64,000 bases of DNA from Planosporangium spinosum (GTDB lineage: Bacteria; Actinomycetota; Actinomycetes; Mycobacteriales; Micromonosporaceae), in assembly GCF_049999945.1 (NCBI RefSeq), contig NZ_JBLYUB010000020.1:62001-126000 (forward strand), in the 5' to 3' direction. Shown here one piece after another: positions 1 through 8,537 of this stretch (the stretch's first letter is position 1; each line of letters starts with the position of its first letter). The notes under the pieces are model-generated. The model worked only from the letters and a program-made list of their open reading frames with translations. It searched no databases and was not told where the DNA came from. The position numbers and the translations under genes are program-made.

Positions 1-85
1 TACCCGGCAACCGGACTCACCCCACCGCTACACCCCATTTGTGAAGAGCTTGACACAGCAAGGGGCCAGGCGTTGACTCAAGGCT

Positions 86-508
86 ATGGGCCCCGCCTCA
101 GCAGAAGAACAAGAATCGTTCGCCCGGTCGAATGTGGCTGACCGACAGATTGTCGTTCCGTGGTGGTACTACGCGATAACCGGAGTAATCGCAGGCGCTG
201 CAGTCGTGGCAACTGCTTTTCTGCCGCAGCAGATCGCGGGTCTCTTTTTCGTCGCCGCAGCCCTATTTGTGGGAGTGACTAGCCGTATCGCGGGGAAAGC
301 CTCGGGAACTCGTCTGCGTATTCCGGCCAGCGCTGTCGGCGTCGGTTATCTGGTTGCCCTGGCGGTCGTGCTGATCGGGTCCGTGATCGTTGTATGGACC
401 GTGGTGCGTCCTGGCGGTCCTTCCTGGCTCGCCTGGATGCTTGCCGCTCTCGTGTTTGTGGTCACACTCAGCGGGACATGGGTGGCGAAGACGGGGCGTG
501 CGGCATAG
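86..508 (+). CDS. small integral membrane protein, unknown function
   Basis: I do not recognise this 140-residue protein. It has a polar N-terminus of about 25 residues and then four hydrophobic stretches (roughly residues 26-48, 50-66, 83-106 and 113-134), which fits a four-helix membrane protein. A short loop with Arg and Lys lies between helices 2 and 3. The ATG at 86 starts the only good open frame; the ribosome binding site is weak. It stands alone, with transposase debris downstream, so the context says nothing about its job. Confidence 0.55.
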   Translation: MGPASAEEQESFARSNVADRQIVVPWWYYAITGVIAGAAVVATAFLPQQIAGLFFVAAALFVGVTSRIAGKASGTRLRIPASAVGVGYLVALAVVLIGSVIVVWTVVRPGGPSWLAWMLAALVFVVTLSGTWVAKTGRAA

Positions 509-1323
509 ACCTTGAGCCCGTTGAATAACGAGGTGATCGGCGCGCCGACTCGTCACGCCGGCCACGGTCATGCGTTGGCACTGGCGGCTGGTCGCCCGCC
601 ATTGGACCTACCCCCACCGGTCCGGCCGGCCACCCATCGACCCGGCCATCACCGCCCTGGTCGAACAGATGGCCCGGAACAATCCCGGCTAGGGCTACCA
701 GCGCATCCAAAGCGAACTACGCGGCCTCGGCCACCGCGTGGGCGCGTCCACGATCCGCCGGATCCTCAAACGCCTGCGCATACCACCAGCCCCGGTGCGC
801 CGAGACCACACCACCTGGCGACAGTTCCTATCCACCCAGGCATCGACCATGCTCGCCTGTGACTTCTTCCATGTCGACTGCACGCTCACCCTCAAGCGCC
901 TGTACGTGTTCTTCGTGGTGGAGGTCGGCAGCCGCTACGTGCACATCCTCGGCGTCACCACCAACCCCGACGGGCCCTGGACCACTCAGCAAGCCAGAAA
1001 TCTGCTCATGGACCTCGGTGAGCCCGCTGACCAGTTCATATTCCTCATCCGCGACCGGGCCGGGCAGTTCACCGACGCCTTCGACGCCGTGCTGATCGGG
1101 GCCGACGTCACCGTGTGCAAGATTCCTCCGCGCAGCCCGCGGGCGAACGCGTATGCCGAACGGTTCGTGCTCACCGTCCGCACCGAGGTCACCGACCGCA
1201 TGCTCATCTTCAACGAGCGACATCTACGCCGAACACTCAGCGAATATGCCCGTCACTACAACGGCAGGCGTTGAGGTGTACTAAGGATCTTGGACACGTC
1301 CTCCGACCTGAGAGGATGAGTCC

Positions 1324-1614
1324 ATGCCCGAGCAGCGTCGCCGGTACAGTCCACAGTTCAAAGCCGAGGCCGTGCAGATGGTGATCGAGACCGGCAAGCC
1401 GATCGCCGTGGTGGCCCGTGACCTGGATATCCACGACGGCACCCTGGGCAACTGGGTGAACGCGTGGCGCCGCGAACACTCCGAGCCCGACCAGCCCGTC
1501 AATCCGGTGGAGCGTGCCCGCATGAAGGAAATGGAAGAAGAACTCCGCCGGCTGCGGATGGAAAACGAGTTCCTGAAAAAAGCCGCGGCCTTCTTCGCCC
1601 GGACGCACCCGTAG
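1324..1614 (+). CDS. IS3-family transposase OrfA (helix-turn-helix)
   Basis: This 96-residue protein starts RRYSPQFKAEAVQMV, the usual HTH_Tnp_1 opening, and ends in a leucine-zipper-like stretch (ERARMKEMEEELRRLRMENE). OrfA proteins of IS3 elements bind the terminal repeats. The start is the ATG at 1324 preceded by GAGAGGATGAG. Near its end the message holds six A residues then G (1576-1582), the usual site for programmed -1 frameshifting into orfB. Confidence 0.9.
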   Translation: MPEQRRRYSPQFKAEAVQMVIETGKPIAVVARDLDIHDGTLGNWVNAWRREHSEPDQPVNPVERARMKEMEEELRRLRMENEFLKKAAAFFARTHP

Positions 1615-2489
1615 CGGTGCGGTGCGCGTTGATCGACGCGGAGAAGGCCACCTATCCGATCGTGTGGATGTGCCGGCTGCTGGGCGTGCCCCGGTCGACG
1701 TTCTACGCCTGGCGCAGCCGGGCCGAGACCGCCACCGCGGCTCGCCGCCGGGAGCTGGCCGCCCACGTGCGGCGCGTGTTCGATGCCTCGCGGGGCACCT
1801 ACGGCTGCCGGCGGGTGGCCGCCGCGCTCAACCGTGCCGACATCGCCTGCAGCGTCGGCCTGGTCGCCGACCTGATGCGAGAGCTGGGCCTGCGGGCCTG
1901 CCAGCCACGCGCCTACAAGCGCACGACCGTGCCCGGCGACCAGCCGGTGGCAAGTCCGGACCTGATCGGACGCGAGTTCGCCGCCGACCGACCGGGCACC
2001 CGGCTCGTCGGCGACATCACCTACCTGCGCACCGGCGAGGGCTGGCTGTACCTGGCCACCGTCATCGACCTGGCCACCCGCATGGTCGTGGGCTGGCAGA
2101 CCGCCGACCACCTGCGCACCAGCCTCGTCGTCGACGCCCTCGCGATGGCCAAACGGCACGGACACGTCCGCCCGGACGCGGTTTTTCATAGCGATCGCGG
2201 CTGTCAATATACGTCGGCCGAGTTCGCCCGGTTCTGCACCCGCAATCAGGTGCGCACCAGCGTCGGACGCACCGGCGTGTGCTGGGACAACGCGGCCGCC
2301 GAATCGTTTTTCGCCACCCTCAAAAACGAGATGTATCACCGGCAGCGCTTCGATACCCGCGCCCGCGCCAGGTTCGCCGTCGCCGAGTACATCGAAGTCT
2401 TTTACAACCGGCAGCGGCTGCACTCTGCGCTCGACTACCGCACCCCAGCCGAAGCCCTCACCGACTACCAGATCCGCATCGCCGCCTGA
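1575..2489 (+). CDS. IS3-family transposase OrfB (DDE integrase), made by -1 frameshift
   Basis: This is the catalytic half of the transposase in the -1 frame relative to orfA; no convincing start codon is needed if ribosomes slip at the A6G run (1576-1582). The HTH_21 region (ALIDAEKATYPIVWMCRLLG) is followed by the rve core with the DDE triad: the Asp of VGDITYL, the Asp of HSDRGCQYTS and the Glu of NAAAESFFATLK. It ends YNRQRLHSALDYRTPAEAL, the usual IS3 tail. All catalytic residues are present and no stop interrupts it. Confidence 0.9.
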   Translation, partial: EKSRGLLRPDAPVAVRCALIDAEKATYPIVWMCRLLGVPRSTFYAWRSRAETATAARRRELAAHVRRVFDASRGTYGCRRVAAALNRADIACSVGLVADLMRELGLRACQPRAYKRTTVPGDQPVASPDLIGREFAADRPGTRLVGDITYLRTGEGWLYLATVIDLATRMVVGWQTADHLRTSLVVDALAMAKRHGHVRPDAVFHSDRGCQYTSAEFARFCTRNQVRTSVGRTGVCWDNAAAESFFATLKNEMYHRQRFDTRARARFAVAEYIEVFYNRQRLHSALDYRTPAEALTDYQIRIAA

Positions 2490-2689
2490 CCAGCAAACCC
2501 ACGAGGACCTGTCCAAGATCCTTGACACAGCTCAGCGTCCCCATCGGGCCCTGCAGTTGCAGCCCCCGCGCTCCGACCGTCCCGTCGTTGACCTCACCCA
2601 CGAACGGATCAAACGCCGCCCCGTCCTCGGCGGGCTCATCACCGAGTACGAACGAGCCGCGTAGAAGTCCAGGTCACTACCGGTTCAGG

Positions 2690-2919
2690 GCTTTTGGAAC
2701 CCCACACGCCCCGCAGCCGGCGGACCAGCAGCCGTGCCAGGCCGGCCAGCACCGCTCGGTCGGCCCAGTCCACCCCGGCCGGGCGACCTGCCGCCGCAGC
2801 ACCGCCACCTCATGCCGCAGCACCAGCAGTTCGACGTCTTTGGCCGCCGAGTCCCGCGCCAGCAACACCGCCCACTGCATCAGCCGCGAGAACAGCAGGT
2901 AGGCCAGTCGTAGCGCCAC
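2690..2919 (-). pseudogene. N-terminal fragment of an integrase-type transposase
   Basis: Read on the minus strand this gives LMQWAVLLARDSAAKDVELL then VLRHEVAVLRRQ, the characteristic N-terminus of a common actinobacterial rve transposase. After VARP the frame shifts by one base and continues as VDWADRAVLAGLARLL, so it is frameshifted. Only about 75 of an expected ~350 residues remain. It is a dead remnant lying in the debris next to the IS3 element. Confidence 0.7.
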
Positions 2920-3005
2920 TCACCGATCATCCCGGCAGGTATCGGCCCACGAAACCCCAGCCCGGCCGCGACGGGCGACTTTCCGGCACCCACAGGGTTC
3001 GCGCT

Positions 3006-3986
3006 TCAAGCGAGGCCAGCGGCCGGGGGTGGATCAATCCCCTGGGACCGCCGGCGGTCAGGCAGGAACGCCAGAACGACAGCGACTAGTTGGCAGGCGA
3101 CACCGAGCGTGAGGAACCCGCGCAAGACGATCACCATGTAAGCGGCCCACGGCGCGGTCATTGCGGTATCTGTCCCCCCGCTTATGAGGTAGTTGCCGGT
3201 GATCACCGCCGTCAGTGCCGTCACCGGCAGCATCAGCACCAACCCGAGGCTGGCGATGATCGCGATCAACCGGCACCTGGCCGCGGACCGGATCGTGGCC
3301 ATCCATGCAAGCATGGCCGCACCGAGCCAACCGACCAAGAGCCCGATCAACCCGCCGGCGGCGATCGGTAGCCGAGTGCCAGGAGCCGGCATGCGGTGAA
3401 TGGAAGCGGCGACGGCGGGCTCGTAGCTGCCTGGAAGCACCCCGTCGGCACCCACCTGGTTGGTGATAGTCAAGGACAGCGCCAAGTCGCCGTGGGCAGC
3501 CACCAGTTGGCTGCCGTAGCGGTCCGTTTCGCGCATGCCGACACTCCAGCCCGCTGATCGCAGCAGAACGCTTGCACGGCCTAGTGCCGCTGACGGGTCG
3601 GCGACCGGATTGAGCGTGATGTCGACGGCACCGGGGCCATAACCTTCGCCACCCAGTACCGGCACCAGCCAGCGGTCGGCGCCCTTGTCTGCGGGTGGGT
3701 TGTAGCCGAACGCCACATCCCGACGGGCCAGCAACACCACCGGTTGCCCAGGCAGCGCGGATGCCACAATCGCCTTTGCCTCCTCATCGGTCGGCAATGG
3801 CCCCCCACGCCAACCGAGTCGGCCACCTACCGCTGCGCCGACCGCGCCGACGGTCAGTGCGGCCAATACGGCGAGAACGGCTACGGCCCTGCCGGGCGGC
3901 TGACCCAGCCTGCGCCATGAGAGTCCTGGACGCTGCCTGGGCCTCCCCGGCGGAGGCATCTCCGCCGAGGTGGCTCCCTCGGTCAT
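3006..3986 (-). CDS. hypothetical membrane protein with extracytoplasmic domain
   Basis: I do not recognise the family. The 326-residue protein has a Pro/Arg-rich cytoplasmic start, one membrane helix at about residues 35-57, a ~140-residue extracytoplasmic domain, and then three or four helices in the C-terminal 130 residues. The start is the ATG at 3986, with AGGGAAGGG directly upstream; an in-frame ATG 18 nt earlier has no comparable site. It is isolated between transposase remnants and unlinked to the downstream clusters. Confidence 0.6.
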   Translation of the reverse strand: MTEGATSAEMPPPGRPRQRPGLSWRRLGQPPGRAVAVLAVLAALTVGAVGAAVGGRLGWRGGPLPTDEEAKAIVASALPGQPVVLLARRDVAFGYNPPADKGADRWLVPVLGGEGYGPGAVDITLNPVADPSAALGRASVLLRSAGWSVGMRETDRYGSQLVAAHGDLALSLTITNQVGADGVLPGSYEPAVAASIHRMPAPGTRLPIAAGGLIGLLVGWLGAAMLAWMATIRSAARCRLIAIIASLGLVLMLPVTALTAVITGNYLISGGTDTAMTAPWAAYMVIVLRGFLTLGVACQLVAVVLAFLPDRRRSQGIDPPPAAGLA

Positions 3987-4256
3987 GCCCTTCCCTTCCC
4001 TCAAGAAATACGGGCGTTCGGTCGCGGCGAAATCAGGACCAGCCCCACCAGGGGATCGTCACATTCGAGGTCCGGCCGTCCCATACGATTATCCATCTGC
4101 CGAAGTAGCGGTACGAGTCCGTGTCGCGCCAGAAACGTCGTGACGACTGGCCGGGATACAGCCACCGCAACGGGCTTGTGGGGCTCGAATACTCGGTTCG
4201 GCCGTCTGAAGTGGAGTTCTGTGCATGCTCGAGCCCTACGCAGCCGTCATGCTCGT

Positions 4257-4550
4257 GGCCATGAGCGCATCAAGACCCCGCCGCGGGCGCCCCGAGCGAA
4301 CTCATTCGCGGAGCGCTGGGTGGGCACCGTACGCCGCGAACGCACCGATCGGATGCTCATCATCGGCGAGCGACACCTGGCGGCCGTACTTGCCGGGGAC
4401 ACCTCGCACTACAACGGCCACCGTCCACATAGCTCACTGGGACAACGGCCACCGAACCCACCAACGAGAATCGTTGACCTGAACGCCGCCCGCGTTCAAC
4501 GGCGACCAATCCTGAGTGGGCTGATCAACGAGTACTCGCAGGCCGCGTAG
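4257..4550 (+). pseudogene. C-terminal fragment of an rve-core transposase
   Basis: The frame opens at GHERIKTPPRAPRANSFAER and runs through DRMLIIGERHL, HYNGHRPHSSLGQRPP and GLINEYSQAA to a stop. This is the same kind of transposase as the split gene at 570-2664, but only its last ~95 residues remain and the first catalytic Asp is missing. Upstream sequence in this frame has no similarity to transposases. It is a remnant. Confidence 0.75.
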
Positions 4551-4577
4551 CCCGAACCGACTTTACGAGCCCCACAC

Positions 4578-5077
4578 GTCGCGACCGTCTGGCCGCGCAC
4601 GATCGTACAAACCTGCGTGGTCCATCTGCTGCGCAACTCGTTTCGTTACGCGGCCCGCCAGGATTGGGACAAGATCGCCAAGGCGTTGCGGCCGGTTACA
4701 CCGCCGCGACCGAGGACCCGATGACCGAACGGTTCCTCGAGTTCGCCGAGACCTGGGGCAAGAGGTACCCGGCGATCGTGAAGCTGTGGGAGAACGCCTG
4801 GGCCGAGTTCGTGCCGTTCCTGGACTACGACGTGGAGATCCGCAAGGTCGTCTGCTCCACGAACGCGATCGAGAGCGTCAACGCGCGCATCCGTAAGGCC
4901 GTCCGCGCTCGCGGGCACTTCCCGAACGAGACTGCTCCCTTGAAGTGCGTGTACATGGCGTTGATGAGCCTGGACCCCACCGGTGCCGGCCGCCGCTGGC
5001 GGACCATGCGCTGGAAAGCACCGTTGAACGCGTTCCAGCTCGCCTTCGAAGGCCGGCTCACCGCGGCCAACCACTGA
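4578..5077 (+). pseudogene. C-terminal fragment of an IS256 (mutator) family transposase, frameshifted
   Basis: The upstream frame reads WPRTIVQTCVVHLLRNSFRY then AARQDWDKIAKALRPV. A frameshift near 4690 then continues as EDPMTERFLEFAETWG, with CSTNAIESVNARIRKAVRAR further on. These are hallmark stretches of the IS256/mutator transposase C-terminal half, including the conserved TNAIES motif. The N-terminal half with the first two Asp residues is absent. Sequence after the stop (CCGTTAACTTGACACTCCC) looks like one end of the former element. Confidence 0.8.
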
Positions 5078-5227
5078 CCAACTCGACAACCAAGATCAGC
5101 CGTTAACTTGACACTCCCTCGCCGGGCGCTACGCCCCGCGGGTCAGGCCGGAAACACCATTAGATCCACAGTCCCTCAGCGGGCCACCACGTGGAGTGAA
5201 GGGACACGGACGGAGGGCATCGACGTT

Positions 5228-5233
5228 TATAAT
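5228..5233 (+). promoter_or_regulatory. possible -10 box for the exporter gene at 5301
   Basis: A perfect TATAAT sits at 5228-5233, about 70 nt before the GTG start at 5301, in otherwise GC-rich sequence. No convincing -35 hexamer is visible 17 nt upstream (CACGGA). The rest of the 5078-5300 gap holds only the end of the IS256 remnant. Confidence 0.3.
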
Positions 5234-5300
5234 AGCTGGGCCCGCCTCGGCCGTGGTCCTGAGCCCGGCTGGCCGTCGTTGACGCCTAGGGGAAACAACG

Positions 5301-6542
5301 GTGAATGTCGTGTCAGTCGATCGTGCCCGGCTGCTGCGTGCGCGAGTTGCCACCTCGGTGGCCTTCTTGTTGTTCGGGACCGCGCTCGGAGCTTGGACGT
5401 CGCGGGTGCCGGCGGTCAAGGAGCGGCTCGGGCTGAGCGATGGGCGGCTCAGCTTCGCGCTGCTGGCGTTTGCGGCGGGGTGCATCGTCGGGATGTCCGT
5501 GCTCGGGCGGCTCTCCGATCGGTTCGGCAGCGATCGGGTCATGGTGCCGACGGCGCTCGGTGAAGGCGTCCTGCTGGTGCCGGCGGCGTTCGCGCCCAAC
5601 CTCGCGGCCCTCTGCCTCGCGCTGTTCGTGTTCGGCACCGTGCACGGCACGCTCAACATCGCGATGAACGCCAACGCTACCGAGGTGCAGCGGGTCTGGG
5701 GCGCGCCGATCATGTCGTCGTTCCATGCGGCGTACAGCATCGGTGGGTTTCTCGGGGCCATCGTGGGCGGGATGTTCGCGCGGGCGGGGCTGGGGGCGGG
5801 GCCGACGTTCATCGGCGTGGGGGCGGCGGTCGTGGTCCTGGCGCTGTGGGTGACCTGGTGGCGGCTGCCGGCCTCGGCGGCGCCGCCGGGTGAGCCGGCC
5901 GCGACCGCGGACGGTGACGACGACGGGCGGTCGATGCGGTCCTTCGCGCTGGTCTTCCTCGGCGTACTGGCGATGTTCGCGCTGGTCGGTGAGGGTGCGG
6001 CGGCAGACTGGAGCGCCGTCTACCTGCGGGACAACCTGCACAGCAGCGCCGGGTTCGCGGCGTACGCCTATGCCGCCTTCTCCATCGCGATGACGGCCGG
6101 GCGGCTGTGCGGCGACTGGCTCACCCGGCGGCTCGGGCCGGTGCCGCTGATGCGGGTCAGCGGCGTACTGGCCGCGGTGGGGCTGGGCACGGCGCTGCTC
6201 GTCGCCGAGCCGATCGCCGGGGTCATCGGCTTCGGGTTCCTCGGCGGGGGCATGGCCTGCGCGGCGCCGCAGATCTACTCGGCCGCCGGCAACCGGGACC
6301 CCGCCCGGGCCGGGCGGGCGCTGTCGCTGGTGGTGACGATCGCCTATCTGGGGTTCGTGCTCGGGCCGATCCTGATCGGCGCCGCCAGCACCGTGGTCGG
6401 GCTGCCGGCCGCGCTGGGCATTCCGGTGGTGCTCGCCCTGGTCATGTCGGCCAGCGCCGGCGTACTGCGGCCGCGGCCGGCCGGGACCGGCAGCCATCCG
6501 GAGCCGGCGTCCGTGCCGGCGCGCCGGGCGGACGAATCCTGA
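5301..6542 (+). CDS. major facilitator transporter, YbjJ/fucose-permease-like
   Basis: This 413-residue protein has about twelve hydrophobic segments and the MFS cytoplasmic-loop signature GRLSDRFGSDRV near residue 75. It resembles the YbjJ-like group (FGTALGAWTSRVPAVKERLG at the N-terminus). It probably exports the product of the adjoining cyclitol locus. The GTG at 5301 follows AGGGGAAACAAC. The glycosyltransferase at 6561 starts 18 nt after its stop on the same strand. A paralogue of the same subfamily lies in the opposing operon (10761-12011). The substrate is inferred from context only. Confidence 0.8.
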   Translation: MNVVSVDRARLLRARVATSVAFLLFGTALGAWTSRVPAVKERLGLSDGRLSFALLAFAAGCIVGMSVLGRLSDRFGSDRVMVPTALGEGVLLVPAAFAPNLAALCLALFVFGTVHGTLNIAMNANATEVQRVWGAPIMSSFHAAYSIGGFLGAIVGGMFARAGLGAGPTFIGVGAAVVVLALWVTWWRLPASAAPPGEPAATADGDDDGRSMRSFALVFLGVLAMFALVGEGAAADWSAVYLRDNLHSSAGFAAYAYAAFSIAMTAGRLCGDWLTRRLGPVPLMRVSGVLAAVGLGTALLVAEPIAGVIGFGFLGGGMACAAPQIYSAAGNRDPARAGRALSLVVTIAYLGFVLGPILIGAASTVVGLPAALGIPVVLALVMSASAGVLRPRPAGTGSHPEPASVPARRADES

Positions 6543-6560
6543 GCGGGGGGAAGAGCAGGC

Positions 6561-8537
6561 GTGCACATCGTCGAGTGCCACTTCGAGTTCAGCGGCTACG
6601 ACGATCATCTCGTGAAGGCGGGCACCTCCGTCTACCTGTGGAACCTGGTGCGCCAGTTCCGCGACCGCGGGCACCGGGTGACGGCGGTGACCGCGTCCCA
6701 CGGACTGCTGCCGCGGCTGCGCGGGACGCACGAGCTCATCGACCTCGGCTGGGAGCGCACCGAGCGCATCCCGGTGCGGCTCGACCCCGCGGTGTGGCCG
6801 TCCCATCCGGGCGAGGTCACGCTCACCGTGACCGCGCGGGCCTGGCGGATGACCATCGACGGCATCGACATCGTGCTGCTCGACGGCGACCTGCTCAGCA
6901 ACCACCCCGACTCCTTCTACCCCCCGCGCCGGCTGGAGGGCGAGGACCTGGCCTACCTCAAGCCGCTCGCCTTCCAGGTGCTGGCCGCCCGCTACCTGAC
7001 CGACCGCGTCGAGTCCGACGCCGTGGTGCACCTGCACGAACCCGTCTACCACTATCTACTGCCTGCGGCGCTCTCCGCCCGCGGCTTCACCGTGGTGTCG
7101 ACGGTGCAGACCAATCTGCCGGTCAATTCGCAGGTGTACGGCCCGCAGACCCGCCGCCTGCTCGCGCACCTCGGCGTCGATCCGGGCGCGGCCGACGGGC
7201 TGGCCGACCCGCCTCTCGACGGCGACCTGCACCGGGCGATGCGCGCCTACCTGCCGCGGACGCTGCTCTACAGCGATGGCCCGGGCGGCCCGGGGGCGGA
7301 CTACGTCAGCGTGCTGGCGCTGGTGGTGCGCACGGCGGCGGCGATGGACTTCCTGTCCGAAGGGCAGCTCGAGCACGCCGTCACCCAGGGCGGTACACCG
7401 TTCGAGCAACTGTTCCGCGAGCTGGCGGTGCGCCGGGAGCTGGTGGCGCACCGGGACCGGCTGGTGGTCGGCGGCTGCGCGATCGGCGACGAGTGGCACA
7501 CCGTCGAGCGCAGCCCACGGCGGCGGTGGGCGACGCTGACCGGGCTCGGGCTCGATCCGCAACTGCCCACCGTGTACCACAACGGGCGGTACCAGATCGA
7601 GCACAAGGGCATCCGGGAACTGCTGCGCGGCCTACGCCTGCTGCTCGACGGCGGCGTGCGGGCCAACGTCCTGGTGCACCTGCTGTCCCCCGGGCCGATC
7701 GTCGACGAGGACCTCGCGGCGCTGACCCGCGACCATCCGGACCTGGTGCGCACCAGCGATGCCCCCATGACGTCGGCCGAGCTGATGGACTGGGCGACCG
7801 CCGCGGACGTGTGCGTGTTCCCGGCCAAGTTCGAGATGGACACCTTCCTGATGGCGCAGGGCGAGGCGATGGCGGCCGGCGCGATACCGCTGGCCACCGC
7901 CCAGCTCGGCACGCGCCACTTCGGGCACGCGTTCGACCTTGCCGACTCGGCCGCGACCGGGCTGGCGCTGCCCCGCTCGTTCCGGGTCGACGACCGACTG
8001 CTGGCCGCGGCGATCCACGACGGGCTGCGGCGGCTGGTCGACCTGGTCGCGGCCGACGACCCGCTGGCAGCGACGCTGCGGGCCCGCTCGGTGGCGACGG
8101 CCCGGCAGTTCACCTGGGGCCGGGTGGCGGAGCGGTTCCTGGCCGTCTTCGCCGCCTGCCTCGACGGCCGGCGGCCGGCCGACGCCACGCCGCTGGACCG
8201 GCCGCCGGTCCTGGGCGAGGCGCCCGAGCCGATCGGCCGGGCCGTGCTGCGGGCGGCGGCGGACGGGGCGACCGTGGTCTGGTCCGGTCCGCCGGTGGGC
8301 ACTGTCGAGGCGGTCGTGCCGACCGCGGACGGCGGCGTGGAGGTGATAGCGCTGACCGTCGGGCCTGACTCTCAGTACACCGGAAACGTGACGGATCCGC
8401 GCGGGCCGGTGGCGGTGCTGGTCACCGGCCGCGACGGGCGCTCGGTGTGGGATCAGGCGCTGGACGAGGGCGGGGCCGCCGACGGTGGCGGCCCCGCCCG
8501 GGGATTGCAGGTCAGGAGAACGTCGGCGTCAGCGTGA
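6561..8537 (+). CDS. glycogen-synthase-like GT-B glycosyltransferase (AcbS-type candidate pseudoglycosyltransferase)
   Basis: A 658-residue GT-B protein. The N-terminus (ECHFEFSGYDDHLVKAGTSV then YLWNLVRQFRDRGHRV) has the Lys-x-Gly loop of glycogen/starch synthases. The second Rossmann half has GRYQIEHKGIRELLRGLRLL and PAKFEMDTFLMAQGEAMAAG, matching the NDP-sugar half of GT3/GT5 enzymes. Glycogen-synthase-like proteins are known from acarbose-type clusters, where AcbS joins pseudosugar units, so a role in coupling an activated C7-cyclitol is plausible. About 110 residues after residue 545 are an unrecognised extension. GTG start with GGGGGGAAGAG upstream. Its last 26 nt overlap the convergent dioxygenase gene. 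Confidence 0.7.
   Translation: MHIVECHFEFSGYDDHLVKAGTSVYLWNLVRQFRDRGHRVTAVTASHGLLPRLRGTHELIDLGWERTERIPVRLDPAVWPSHPGEVTLTVTARAWRMTIDGIDIVLLDGDLLSNHPDSFYPPRRLEGEDLAYLKPLAFQVLAARYLTDRVESDAVVHLHEPVYHYLLPAALSARGFTVVSTVQTNLPVNSQVYGPQTRRLLAHLGVDPGAADGLADPPLDGDLHRAMRAYLPRTLLYSDGPGGPGADYVSVLALVVRTAAAMDFLSEGQLEHAVTQGGTPFEQLFRELAVRRELVAHRDRLVVGGCAIGDEWHTVERSPRRRWATLTGLGLDPQLPTVYHNGRYQIEHKGIRELLRGLRLLLDGGVRANVLVHLLSPGPIVDEDLAALTRDHPDLVRTSDAPMTSAELMDWATAADVCVFPAKFEMDTFLMAQGEAMAAGAIPLATAQLGTRHFGHAFDLADSAATGLALPRSFRVDDRLLAAAIHDGLRRLVDLVAADDPLAATLRARSVATARQFTWGRVAERFLAVFAACLDGRRPADATPLDRPPVLGEAPEPIGRAVLRAAADGATVVWSGPPVGTVEAVVPTADGGVEVIALTVGPDSQYTGNVTDPRGPVAVLVTGRDGRSVWDQALDEGGAADGGGPARGLQVRRTSASA
8470..8497. 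terminator. bidirectional hairpin between convergent genes
   Basis: GCGGGGCCGCC and GGCGGCCCCGC form a perfect 11-bp stem with the 6-nt loop GACGGT. It lies inside the last codons of the glycosyltransferase gene and just beyond the stop of the minus-strand dioxygenase gene. No T-run follows, as is usual in high-GC actinomycetes. Confidence 0.6.

Larger units (their letters stand above)
1272..2534 (+). mobile_element. complete IS3-family insertion sequence, 1263 bp
   Basis: The ends are imperfect inverted repeats of about 32 bp. The left end starts TGAGGTGT at 1272 and the right end, read on the minus strand from 2534, starts TGAGCTGT. Both then share AAGGATCTTGGACA and GTCCTC. The target GCGT is present directly before (1268-1271) and directly after (2535-2538), a 4-bp duplication typical of IS3-family insertion. 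Inside are overlapping orfA and orfB with a slippery A6G run. Both frames are intact, so the copy may still be active and is probably recent. Confidence 0.9.
570..2664 (+). pseudogene. integrase-type transposase gene, nonsense-mutated and split by an IS3 element
   Basis: This is the reading frame of an rve-core (DDE) transposase. An ATG at 570 opens a helix-turn-helix-like N-terminus that runs into an in-frame TAG at 690-692 (NPG-stop-GYQRIQ, where relatives have Trp). The frame resumes through the catalytic core (DFFHVDC; IRDRAGQFT; PRSPRANAYAERF) and is cut at 1271 after YNGRR. It continues beyond the inserted element at 2535 as PHRALQLQPPRSDRP and ends in GLITEYERAA. Joining 1271 to 2539 restores the frame. 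The gene was therefore hit twice, by a nonsense change and by an insertion. Confidence 0.85.

Noticed and set aside
4140..4160. DDWP-encoding sequence similar to the DIDWP tails
   Set aside because: It is in the middle of a non-coding stretch between transposase pieces, lacks Ile and a stop codon, and is chance.
5313..8368. Very long open frames opposite or overlapping the exporter and GT-B genes (579 and 753 codons)
   Set aside because: They are Arg/Pro/Gly-rich shadows in high-GC DNA with no family motifs; the exporter and glycosyltransferase frames have clear domains.
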